DNA of 47,293 bases. Origin: a virus. The notes beneath the pieces were generated by a model. The model was not told the origin of the DNA and did no database searches. It saw nothing but the letters and a program-made list of their open reading frames with translations. Made by a program: the position numbers and the translations under genes. The stretch covers positions 1-47,293 of the IMG/VR virus record IMGVR_UViG_3300025097_000011; one strand, 5' to 3'. The stretch's first letter is position 1, and every line of letters begins with the position of its first letter. Of this stretch, positions 39,116-47,293 are shown one piece after another.

Positions 39116-40975
39116 ATGGAAAAGAATAACCAAATTCTTAGTGACATCGTCATCTTTAATAAGTACGCAAAATACCTTTATAAGAAAAATAGAAGAGAAA
39201 CTTGGGAGGAAATTTGTGATAGGTATGAAGATATGATGAAAAAGAAATACCCTTCTCTTTCGGTGGCTATTGTTTCTAAGATGAAGCTGGTGAGAGATAA
39301 AAAAGTATTAATGTCCATGAGGGCTGCACAGTTTGCAGGGGCTGCAATAACTAAGAATGAGTCTAGGATTTACAATTGTGCTTTCCTCCCTATTGATGAT
39401 CATCGTGCCTTTTCCGAAGTAATGTTTCTTCTATTAGGAGGCACCGGGGTAGGATTCTCTGTACAATACCATCATATAAATTGTTTACCGGAAATAAGAA
39501 AACCCCTTAAACAACAGAAGTATCTAGTAGGGGATAGTATTGAAGGGTGGGCTGACTCAGTACGTCATCTAATGGCTTCATACTTTGGCATGAGAAAGAC
39601 AAAGCCCATTTTTGACTTCTCCGACATACGGCCTAAAGGTTCACGATTAGTTACGGCAGGAGGTAAGGCTCCAGGGGCCGAACCTCTAAAGAGATGTTTA
39701 TTTAATATTGAATTGCTTTTAGAGAGAAAGGGTGATGGCGATAAACTTACCACCTTAGAGGCTCACGATATAATATGTTATATTGCTGATGCCGTTTTGG
39801 CTGGAGGTATTCGACGGGCAGCCTTAATATCTTTGTTCTCGGCTGATGATGAGTCTATGTTGGGATGTAAGGCAGGTGCATGGTGGGAACAGAACCCCCA
39901 ACGTGGCCGAGCTAACAACTCTGCCGTAGTTCTTAGGCATAGAGTTACTAAGAGGTTTTTTGATACTCTATGGGCTAAAATTGAAGATAGCAACTGTGGA
40001 GAACCAGGGATATATTTCTCTAATGATAGAGATTGGGGATGTAATCCCTGTTGTGAGATAGCATTAAGACCATTTCAGTTCTGTAACTTAACCGAGATAA
40101 ATGCGGGGAATATACGAAACCAAGCCGATTTGGACTCACGAGCTGCCGCAGCCTCATTCTTTGGAACACTACAGGCTGGGTTCACTAACTTCCATTACCT
40201 AAGATCTATTTGGCAGACAACCACCCAACAGGAATCCTTAATTGGTGTGGGTATAACAGGAATATGTAATGGGGAAATTTTAAAATACTCTCTAGAGCAG
40301 GCGGCTAAAACTGTTGAGATTGTAAATAAAAACACGGCTTCTATAATTGGCATTAGCCCAGCTGCTAGACTTACCACTGTTAAGCCTTCAGGCACAACGA
40401 GTTGTGTAGTAGGCACATCAAGTGGCATTCATGCTTGGCACTCCCAATATTATATACGCAGAATGCAGTGTACTAAAGATGAGGCCTTATATATTTATCT
40501 AGAACGACACCATCCTGAATTAGTTAAGGACTACAAGGCTATTCCTAATACCGCAGTCATTGAAATACCACAGACAGCCCCCATTGGGGCTATAGTCCGA
40601 GATAAGGAAACTGCCCTGGACCTATTAGAAAGAGTATCTAAATTTAATATTGAATGGGTAAGGGAAGGGCACGGCGGCGGATCTAACTCCAATAATGTAT
40701 CAGCTACCGTATCTATAGAAGAGGGCGAGTGGGAAGATGTTAGAGAGTGGATGTGGAAAAATAAACATTTGTTCAATGGATTATCAGTTCTGCCTTATGA
40801 TGGAGGAGCCTACACACAAGCCCCATTTGAAAACATTGATAAACCTACTTTTAATAAGCTATATACTCAGTTAAAGACTGTAGACTTGACCAAGGTAATG
40901 GAGGTCGAAGATAACACTGACCTTTCCAATGAGATAGCGTGTGCCGGAGGATCTTGTGAAGTTGTTAATATATGA
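39116..40975 (+). CDS. class II (B12-dependent) ribonucleotide reductase, monomeric type
   Basis: 619 residues; shorter than the 739 of the Lactobacillus triphosphate reductase. Active-site marks: YNCAFLPI (first disulphide Cys), WGCNPCCEIALRPFQFCNLTE (thiyl-radical Cys and Glu in NPCxE, second Cys in FCNL), VKPSGTTSCVVG and EGHGGGSNSNNVSATVSI. The C-terminal CAGGSCEV is the redox Cys pair that re-reduces the site. It makes deoxynucleotides with adenosylcobalamin, so it works with or without oxygen if B12 is available. The small size suggests loss of a dimer-mimic or allosteric insertion. It is the last large early gene. Confidence 0.85.
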   Translation: MEKNNQILSDIVIFNKYAKYLYKKNRRETWEEICDRYEDMMKKKYPSLSVAIVSKMKLVRDKKVLMSMRAAQFAGAAITKNESRIYNCAFLPIDDHRAFSEVMFLLLGGTGVGFSVQYHHINCLPEIRKPLKQQKYLVGDSIEGWADSVRHLMASYFGMRKTKPIFDFSDIRPKGSRLVTAGGKAPGAEPLKRCLFNIELLLERKGDGDKLTTLEAHDIICYIADAVLAGGIRRAALISLFSADDESMLGCKAGAWWEQNPQRGRANNSAVVLRHRVTKRFFDTLWAKIEDSNCGEPGIYFSNDRDWGCNPCCEIALRPFQFCNLTEINAGNIRNQADLDSRAAAASFFGTLQAGFTNFHYLRSIWQTTTQQESLIGVGITGICNGEILKYSLEQAAKTVEIVNKNTASIIGISPAARLTTVKPSGTTSCVVGTSSGIHAWHSQYYIRRMQCTKDEALYIYLERHHPELVKDYKAIPNTAVIEIPQTAPIGAIVRDKETALDLLERVSKFNIEWVREGHGGGSNSNNVSATVSIEEGEWEDVREWMWKNKHLFNGLSVLPYDGGAYTQAPFENIDKPTFNKLYTQLKTVDLTKVMEVEDNTDLSNEIACAGGSCEVVNI

Positions 40976-40976
40976 T

Positions 40977-40984
40977 TATATTTG
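40977..40984 (+). promoter_or_regulatory. -7 box TATATTTG 4 bases before the ATG at 40989
   Basis: TATATTTG, then TTAG, then ATG. A TTG lies 20 bases before it (40954-40956), a possible -33 element. Confidence 0.55.
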
Positions 40985-40988
40985 TTAG

Positions 40989-41171
40989 ATGCGATTCGAA
41001 GATGAGGACCTTGAGAAGATGGATAAGGTTAATAGTCTTATGGATACCATTCACACGTATGTAGACAATATATATGAGGATCTAATGGATGAGGATTACT
41101 CATCCTTGGTTCTTAATCTCCAATCTCTTATTAGCACCTTACGGAAACTCCTAAAGAAATATAGGAGTTAG
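40989..41171 (+). CDS. small acidic helical protein (60 aa)
   Basis: 60 residues: MRFEDEDLEKMDKVNSLMDT, helical and acidic, ending KLLKKYRS. It is the last plus-strand gene, with its own leaderless promoter, and ends at the edge of the hairpin between convergent blocks. Unknown function. Confidence 0.6.
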   Translation: MRFEDEDLEKMDKVNSLMDTIHTYVDNIYEDLMDEDYSSLVLNLQSLISTLRKLLKKYRS

Positions 41172-41211
41172 CTAACCGCCCTAGCCCCTTGAAGGGGGTG
41201 GGCTCGTTAGC
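41171..41211. terminator. bidirectional terminator hairpin between convergent genes
   Basis: GCTAAC pairs with GTTAGC, then GCCC with GGGC and CCCCTT with AAGGGG, with small internal loops. The hairpin fills the whole space between the convergent stops at 41171 and 41212. No long T-run follows on either strand. Confidence 0.6.
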
Positions 41212-44200
41212 CTACGGAACATCAATCTCAGGATCTACTTCAATTCCCACTTCCTGATCTACTTCAATCTCCTTCTCCTGCTCTACTTCCTTTTCCTTCT
41301 CCTGCTCTACTTCCTTTTCGGGTTCAGCCGTAGAGGTGCCGGTAGATGCTTCGGGGTATATAGTAGTATCGGAGTTTTTATAATCTTGATAAAGGTATGC
41401 TAACAATATCCTCCTCCACATTTTATACATAGGAATGAATCCTAAGTTACCTGCCGCCTCTAAGGGCAATCTAGTAAGCAATTCTCGTATACGTCGGTCT
41501 TGAGCTTCTTCAGTCTTGAGGTCTTTTTTGAATACCTTATATCCTCTAGCAGCGGTTTTTATACTAGGGCTGAATGGTCCAAAGAATTTGGTTCCTATCA
41601 GTTCCAATAAACCTATATCTTCCCATGGCTTAACCTGATCACTCTTAACCGGATATGCTCCCCATAGGTATGCATCCTTAAAGGCATCATAGTTTCTTGG
41701 TTGACCGTACTTATCCTTACGGCTATGCACTAATGGTTTATTTATGTACTCTTCAAAAATATAGGAGTTTATGCTTCTAATAGTATTACCGAAATTCTTA
41801 TTTAAGGTCAAGTTAAGCAACGAATTGGCCACTGCCTTTTCGGCTTCTTTAGCTAAGTCTATGTCATCGTCATCATCTCCTTTAAATAGTAGACCAGGGA
41901 GTTGATATAAGGTACTCGTTAAGAAGGTATAGGCAGTCATCCTCGCAAACGCCGCCGTCATCAATAGGGCACCTTGTCCTCTGCTAAGTTCTCCATTCTC
42001 TATAAAAGCATCAATACCCTTGCGGAACATGGCATATTCATACATCATAAAGTTAGTCATAAAGGTATTGAACCTTTTATAAAACCTCCCTGCCACATTG
42101 TCTTTGGGTGACACCATAGCTTTTATCATGCCCATGGCGGGGTTCTTAGCTGCACCAATATCGGTAGCATCTTGGTCGGCTACCGATCTAGCGTTTTCTA
42201 ACTCAGCCCTAAAAGTATTCATATAGGCATCATCATTAGCTTCGATCTTATCCCAATTGACGCCTGATTCTACTGCACTTCTTAGCTCCGTTAGTCGGGC
42301 TTGTTCTTCGGTACTTAGTTCGGACTCTTCAAAATTCTCGCCATATATAGATTCTAATTCAGCGGTATAGGAGTCTAGGTTCTCTTGAAGTTGTTTTTGG
42401 AATGCCTGATCAAAAGAGCCAAACCATACTTGCCTAGTAACTGATTGGTCAGGAGTGCTTATCATATAATCTCCCAACTGCATACTGACTTGTTTAAGTT
42501 GCTTTATGCCAATCCTTTTATCTTTAAGACCTAGTGAAGGGGCATCAATATTAAAGCCAATTCTATTATATATCTCCTTAAATGTATCCAGCATACCTTC
42601 AGGCATAGTCCCCGGTCCTATAGTTCCCGTATCCAATATCTTTTCAGTCATCGCCCCTCCAAAGTCATTAGCAGGGAACATTTTTTCTATTTGGCTACTT
42701 CCGAGGTTTGAAGTTATTCTAGAGCCTGTACCAGGGTGTCGATACACCCCTCGGTGTTTATACCCTCCATTAAACTGTTTGTTGAATGCTATCTCCGCCG
42801 CAGCTACATTAGATACGTATTCCGCCAACATCCTACTTGGATCAGCTAAGAGAGCTACATATCCCGCTTTAGTGAGTTCTTCTCCTGCAATGTCCCAAGC
42901 ATTTAATTCCATTATCTCATTCTCTAAGATATTATCATTTACTGCTTCCACAGCTTGGTCTATCGCATAGGCGACTTCCTTCTCCTTTTCAAGCCTCTTT
43001 ACATCAATGTCTGCCAACTCTTTTTCGGCTTCAGCGAGGCTATTCTCTAGTCCCTTTTTCTCAACAGGATCAATGGCTTCAGAAATTTGTTTGCGTAGTT
43101 TAGGTATTTCCTTAGTTAATGTTTTATGTAATTTTAGTTTGTTGTCAATAGCTCTTACCATATTGCTTACTGCCTGATTGGTAGTCCGCATAGCTGATGT
43201 TAAATGATAATCCATCATAGTTTGATTAACGGCACTTTGAGCACTAGCAAAAGGATCTAAGGAGATGGCACTTACATCCCCGGTTCGTTCTTCTACTAAA
43301 CCACTCTTACTGCTTCCTTGGGTGCGCTGTTTCCATTTGCTTACCTTATCTTCTCCTACCCCTTTACCTACCTTCTTTCCTCCGTGAAGAACTTTTAAGT
43401 GAACATAGTCTCGGCGTGGTCGTGCCTCCATCCCCCTAATTAGGGTAGCTGTGTATATGTACTTATCTTGCATGGAGTTGTATACAGTTGATATCTCTTT
43501 CATAGCCTGCAATGCGGGAGCATCCATATCAGCCAAGAGAGCATCCATTTGGGCTTGAGGATTGGGACCTGCCGCCTCCATTATATCTATAATCTCTTGT
43601 ATTGCCTGCTCATTAGTCTCTGTAGCAGGACTAAGAAGTTTATTAAGAGGATTGGTAGTAGTAGAATAGATGTTTCCCTGGACACTTTTAGCCTGCTCTA
43701 AGGTGGCTTCTAAGAACCCCAAAGCACCACTTACTTCCTTGTTGCCTTGATTGTTAATATATTCTTGTTGGATTAGGGCTGCTTGAATACGAAACTTGGC
43801 CTTCACTAATCTAACTCTATTATCTTTATACCTACGGCGCAAGGTGGTTTCAGATCGCTTTAATACGGCATTAAGTTTTCCTTTCTCATGTTGGAATGTA
43901 GAGTATGCCCTAGCGATAGGCTCTAACATATTCTTATAGATAGCATTACCAATCCCTAATCCTAATGTCTGGTCGATATAGACTAGAGGGTTTCTGCGTA
44001 CTGCCTCACTCCACATAGTAGCAGCCTTTTTCCCTGTTGCTCTACTCATAAATGACTTAACGATGCTTACATATTTTTCGAAAGGTCTAAGAACGGCTTT
44101 GTGAAGAACACTAGATGACTTCTGGGATCGTACAGCAGACTGAATGCTTTCAGTATAGTTTTGCGTTACATTAGTTACATACCCATTGCCAAGAGCCCTC

Positions 44201-47200
44201 AGCGTTTTAGCCATATTGGTTAGATCTCCTGCTGCCATATCTTGGATAACTCCTAGTTGATTATCTCTTACTAGCTTCACAAACTGACGAGCCAAATCTC
44301 TTTGATGCCCTTCCGGGAATCTATTAAAAAACCCTGGTTCATCTTTAACGGCATCTTCCACATCGGATAATGCATTAAGAACATCTAAAACGGCGTCATC
44401 GTGTTCTAATTGTTTTTCTTCAGCACTTTTCTTTTCTGAAGGTTCTCGACTCACTATCAACGCTTTATTTTCTGGAACCAGCATGACGCTTTCTTCATAC
44501 TCAGATATAAGCCCTTCTTCTCTCATGTCTTTAAGTATCTGCCTATATCCTTTTTCGCTTAGAGCGGCTTGGGATGCTAGTATCAATGCTCCCTTAGTGA
44601 GAGCCTTGGCAGTTACCAGCTTTCCAGTATTGCCTATATATTCATAAAATCTGTTACTTAGATCCTGAACCAACATCTCCTCATTATACACCTCATTCAT
44701 TAGCATCTCTATGCGATCCTTAATTTCATTTGTTTCAGGAATGCTATTGCCTATAACTTTAGATTTACTTGCTAAGTCATTCAGAAGGGCTAAGTAGTCC
44801 TCAAAGATAGCGGGATTGCTAGTAGGGATAAGTGATGGCGATATAGCTAATAGTCTCTTTATGTCGGCTACTAACAATACATCGGCGCCAAACTTCGCTG
44901 CTGCAATGTTCTTCCGTATTTGCTTGAGAGCTTTAGATGCCTCATCTAATTGCGCCCTATAGGCTTCATTAGTTAATACCTTCTCTAAGTAATCAACAAA
45001 ACCATTACGGCTCTTCTCGCTGAAGATGTTCATGTTCCTATACTTATTCATAATGGCTTTAACCACTGACTTGCTTAGGTTCTTAACATTAGGATCTTTC
45101 ATTAGAGTAGTAAGTGTCTCTTGAAGTTCAGCTCTTAAGGCTTTCTCCATCTTCTGTGATACCTTATGCCATACTCGTGCCTGCTGTACAGTACTCTTAG
45201 CGGCGGCTCGTGCCGCTTGGGCTTGTTTGCGCAGTGTAAACTTCAAATCGGCATAGGTGCTTTTAGCTTTTAGGTTAGTACCCATGATGGACCCAAATAC
45301 TTTAGCCCCTAATCTACCACCTAGGTATCCACCAAGTTTAACCCACCTCGGAGTTTTCCCTTTGACTAGTTTAAGTTTAAGTTTCTTATATAGGGCATCA
45401 AGTTTTGCTTGAGGAACGGTACGATCAGCAGGATTAGGCTTCTGAGCATACTCCTCAAACATAACCTTGTCTATTTCCATTTCCGCCTCTCTATATGGCA
45501 ATCCCTCATTTAAATCTTTCTTAGCCTGCTTGAGTCTTTCTTTAGCATTATCAACCTGCTTTTTGGTAGGAGCCTTCTTGCCTACCTTTTTTGAGGTGCC
45601 AAATAAACCACCTTGTTGTTGTTGCGATCCCACTCGCTTTAATACCGCTGTAGCATCATTTATTATTTTATACAGGTCTTTTTCCTTTGCTGCATATATT
45701 TTTGAGGCCGCTTCAATTGCCGCTTGGTCTAAGGCATCCCCAAATAATGGCTGACTCTTTATCTGTGAACGGCGGATTGAGGGGTCGGGAATCATAATGG
45801 TATGTTCCCCTATCTTTTCTTTTACCTTAAAGCCTTTCTTTTTTAACATGGCTTCCATCTTAGGACTAACCACATCTACTTCAAGTTTAGCATCAGGCTC
45901 CATATCAAGGAGGTCAGGCGGTATCTCTACAACATCATCTAAGAGTTGGCTTCCCACCCCTTTGCCTTCACTTTCTTTATCTACTACCACATCAAAAGTG
46001 TATGTTTTGCTCTGGTTGTCGTAAGAGGTATAGGTTCCCCCTACAATATTTCCGTCTTTATCTTTGGCGACACTCTTTATCTCCCGGTCTCTCGTTATTC
46101 CTAAACCTTGGTCTTTAGCTATCTTCCTTAAAGCCTCATCCGCTTCATAGTCCGGGTCTCCATATTCGTCTATAGCATCTTCCACCACTATCTGTGAACG
46201 GCGGATTGAGGTTTCCTCTTTCTGTTCAGCAGGAGCGACCTTTTTAGCTATGATAATAGAGCCCTTACGAGTGATGTTCTCAGCACCAAAGAGTCTAGCA
46301 ATGGCATCTACATAAAAACTAGGCTCCTGATTCATTTGGAACTTGTTAGTTCCCGTTTGTTTGATGTATCTCTTGGATGAAGGTCGGATGCCCTGCTCTA
46401 AGTTTTGTGTATATAGTTGTTCGTTAAGTTTACCATCTTCTCCTTTCCATGATAATACTCCTTTATCGAAAGCCTGTTTAAGTGTCAGTTTGGATTCGGA
46501 GCCAGGGTGTATCTTGAAATACGCATATCCCCCCGGAGCTACGGCATCTTTCATTTGTAGCATTACCGAGTTTCTCATTTCAGCAGAAGGAATAACATTA
46601 AGGACATTGGCTGCTTCAGCAGCATCAACAGGATGAGCTATGATCTCTTGAGCCTCCGTATAATTCTCTGCCAAACTAATAAGTTCGGGATCGATAAGAT
46701 GAATACGGGCATTAGGGAGACGTTCCTTAATTAGTTTATGGGCTCGTGATGGCTTATTTCCTTGGAACATCTTACGACCAGCTCCTATACTGGCAAAACT
46801 TTTTATCTCACTTATTTTCTGTGGCCCCTTCCCATCTTTAAGTAGTTGGGTAACAGAATGGTTTTGTTGTTGCATGGAGGTTCCCCCGGAGGATTCAGGT
46901 AGCTGAATAGCCCAGGTTATCCCTGTTTTAGGATTAGTAACTGTAGATACCCCCTCGGCAGGAGTGTCAATATTAAGGCGTGATCTACGAATAGACTGTC
47001 CCTTTTTTTCACGCATCTTTTTAGTTATCGGAAGGACAAACTGTTGGGCTAAATGTGCAGGCCCATATCCCAAAGGATCGGCCTCTCTGACATCTTTATC
47101 GAGGCTTTCTAGTTTCCTTTGTACTATACTCACCTCATCCTCTAACTCCTCTAGCTCTCCCATCCAGCCATCCCACGTATTCTCGGAAACGGAGGTAGCC

Positions 47201-47293
47201 ATCTCTTCAGTGACATATTGCTTATATTTTTTAGCATTCCATTCGTTAGGCTCACTAAGGCCAGTCATGGGGTTATGAGTTAATCCCTCTTCA
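41212..47293 (-). CDS. giant polyvalent-type protein (over 2000 aa, open at right edge)
   Basis: At least 2018 residues from the ATG at 47268, but the frame is open past the right edge (eight more codons), so the gene is probably 5' partial. Counting from that Met: residues 150-345 a methyltransferase-like Rossmann domain (FASIGAGRK, LIDPELISLAENY, NVLNVIPSAE, VAPGGYAYFKI); 380-492 an acetyltransferase-like domain (EGKGVGSQLLDDVV). The linker SIRRS(Q/R) recurs at 92, 354 and 497. The remaining 1500 residues are mostly helical, with a Gly-rich repeat-free core and an Asp-rich GDDDDDIDL loop. The end is a Glu/Lys/Val tail. Such proteins are thought to be injected with phage DNA; this is inference. 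Confidence 0.65.
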   Translation of the reverse strand, partial: EEGLTHNPMTGLSEPNEWNAKKYKQYVTEEMATSVSENTWDGWMGELEELEDEVSIVQRKLESLDKDVREADPLGYGPAHLAQQFVLPITKKMREKKGQSIRRSRLNIDTPAEGVSTVTNPKTGITWAIQLPESSGGTSMQQQNHSVTQLLKDGKGPQKISEIKSFASIGAGRKMFQGNKPSRAHKLIKERLPNARIHLIDPELISLAENYTEAQEIIAHPVDAAEAANVLNVIPSAEMRNSVMLQMKDAVAPGGYAYFKIHPGSESKLTLKQAFDKGVLSWKGEDGKLNEQLYTQNLEQGIRPSSKRYIKQTGTNKFQMNQEPSFYVDAIARLFGAENITRKGSIIIAKKVAPAEQKEETSIRRSQIVVEDAIDEYGDPDYEADEALRKIAKDQGLGITRDREIKSVAKDKDGNIVGGTYTSYDNQSKTYTFDVVVDKESEGKGVGSQLLDDVVEIPPDLLDMEPDAKLEVDVVSPKMEAMLKKKGFKVKEKIGEHTIMIPDPSIRRSQIKSQPLFGDALDQAAIEAASKIYAAKEKDLYKIINDATAVLKRVGSQQQQGGLFGTSKKVGKKAPTKKQVDNAKERLKQAKKDLNEGLPYREAEMEIDKVMFEEYAQKPNPADRTVPQAKLDALYKKLKLKLVKGKTPRWVKLGGYLGGRLGAKVFGSIMGTNLKAKSTYADLKFTLRKQAQAARAAAKSTVQQARVWHKVSQKMEKALRAELQETLTTLMKDPNVKNLSKSVVKAIMNKYRNMNIFSEKSRNGFVDYLEKVLTNEAYRAQLDEASKALKQIRKNIAAAKFGADVLLVADIKRLLAISPSLIPTSNPAIFEDYLALLNDLASKSKVIGNSIPETNEIKDRIEMLMNEVYNEEMLVQDLSNRFYEYIGNTGKLVTAKALTKGALILASQAALSEKGYRQILKDMREEGLISEYEESVMLVPENKALIVSREPSEKKSAEEKQLEHDDAVLDVLNALSDVEDAVKDEPGFFNRFPEGHQRDLARQFVKLVRDNQLGVIQDMAAGDLTNMAKTLRALGNGYVTNVTQNYTESIQSAVRSQKSSSVLHKAVLRPFEKYVSIVKSFMSRATGKKAATMWSEAVRRNPLVYIDQTLGLGIGNAIYKNMLEPIARAYSTFQHEKGKLNAVLKRSETTLRRRYKDNRVRLVKAKFRIQAALIQQEYINNQGNKEVSGALGFLEATLEQAKSVQGNIYSTTTNPLNKLLSPATETNEQAIQEIIDIMEAAGPNPQAQMDALLADMDAPALQAMKEISTVYNSMQDKYIYTATLIRGMEARPRRDYVHLKVLHGGKKVGKGVGEDKVSKWKQRTQGSSKSGLVEERTGDVSAISLDPFASAQSAVNQTMMDYHLTSAMRTTNQAVSNMVRAIDNKLKLHKTLTKEIPKLRKQISEAIDPVEKKGLENSLAEAEKELADIDVKRLEKEKEVAYAIDQAVEAVNDNILENEIMELNAWDIAGEELTKAGYVALLADPSRMLAEYVSNVAAAEIAFNKQFNGGYKHRGVYRHPGTGSRITSNLGSSQIEKMFPANDFGGAMTEKILDTGTIGPGTMPEGMLDTFKEIYNRIGFNIDAPSLGLKDKRIGIKQLKQVSMQLGDYMISTPDQSVTRQVWFGSFDQAFQKQLQENLDSYTAELESIYGENFEESELSTEEQARLTELRSAVESGVNWDKIEANDDAYMNTFRAELENARSVADQDATDIGAAKNPAMGMIKAMVSPKDNVAGRFYKRFNTFMTNFMMYEYAMFRKGIDAFIENGELSRGQGALLMTAAFARMTAYTFLTSTLYQLPGLLFKGDDDDDIDLAKEAEKAVANSLLNLTLNKNFGNTIRSINSYIFEEYINKPLVHSRKDKYGQPRNYDAFKDAYLWGAYPVKSDQVKPWEDIGLLELIGTKFFGPFSPSIKTAARGYKVFKKDLKTEEAQDRRIRELLTRLPLEAAGNLGFIPMYKMWRRILLAYLYQDYKNSDTTIYPEASTGTSTAEPEKEVEQEKEKEVEQEKEIEVDQEVGIEVDPEIDVP
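41271..41318 (-). repeat. perfect 24-bp tandem repeat encoding the acidic tail
   Basis: A 24-bp unit is present twice in tandem (41271-41294, 41295-41318) and encodes an eight-residue Glu/Lys/Val unit repeated in the C-terminal tail of the giant protein. Slippage can change its number. Confidence 0.8.
45760..45782 (-). repeat. 23-bp repeat at a domain seam, copy 1
   Basis: Identical to 46189-46211. It encodes the SIRRSQI linker of the giant protein between the acetyltransferase-like domain and the next region. Confidence 0.8.
46189..46211 (-). repeat. 23-bp repeat at a domain seam, copy 2
   Basis: Identical to 45760-45782; encodes the SIRRSQI linker between the methyltransferase-like and acetyltransferase-like domains. 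A third linker, near 46975-46995, has the same peptide start but different DNA. Confidence 0.8.

Noticed and set aside
1-47293. Integrase, attachment sites, transposase, reverse transcriptase or DGR template/variable repeats
   Set aside because: No gene with the motifs of these enzymes was found, and no adenine-variable repeat pair near the adhesin or fibre genes.

Overview
The window looks like part of a tailed double-stranded DNA phage of a Bacteroidota (Flavobacteriia-type) host. It has a large terminase, portal, scaffold and HK97-type capsid series, a lysis cassette, receptor-binding proteins and a dense set of small early genes. No integrase, tRNA or rRNA gene was seen. The host inference rests on promoter-like boxes of the Bacteroidota form TAnnTTTG upstream of many genes and on A-rich start contexts without a clear Shine-Dalgarno. 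The capsid and portal recall crAss-like (Crassvirales-type) phages; that resemblance is from memory and was not searched.

Layout. Bases 1-20.6 kb are almost entirely minus-strand. Read in transcription order from the right they hold small conserved phage proteins, a DnaA-domain-IV-only protein, GroEL, GroES, an unknown surface protein, a lectin-like adhesin, the lysis cassette, a trimeric tail-fibre-like protein, a tandem GroES-like protein, TerS-like, TerL, portal, scaffold, capsid and a head-connector-like protein cut by the left edge. One plus-strand gene, a winged-helix regulator at 16.36 kb, breaks this block. From 20.6 to 21.3 kb lies an unusually GC-rich, hairpin-rich non-coding divergent region with two G-quadruplex-type motifs.

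Bases 21.3-41.2 kb are plus-strand early and middle genes: a GP88-like protein with a cysteine cluster, many small unknowns, two cytosine-C5 methyltransferases, a second DnaA-domain-IV-like protein, an annealing-protein plus RecE-like exonuclease pair, an SSB-like protein, a primase-helicase, an SNF2-type helicase, a VRR-NUC nuclease and a B12-dependent ribonucleotide reductase. Bases 41.2 kb to the right edge carry one giant minus-strand gene, still open at the edge. It encodes a multidomain polyvalent-type protein with methyltransferase-like and acetyltransferase-like domains separated by a repeated short linker.

How the parts fit. The early block supplies DNA replication, recombination, nucleotide reduction and DNA modification. 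The late block supplies virion parts, dedicated chaperonins for folding them, and lysis. The non-coding sequence is rich in signal: at least six TAnnTTTG boxes sit only 3-6 bases before an ATG (leaderless-transcript architecture), an iteron-like array with a perfect inverted repeat lies before the SNF2 helicase, AACATT-type repeats occur near the DnaA-like and primase genes, and GC-rich hairpin spacers recur between early genes. One small early gene appears split by a +1 frameshift at CCT-TGA.
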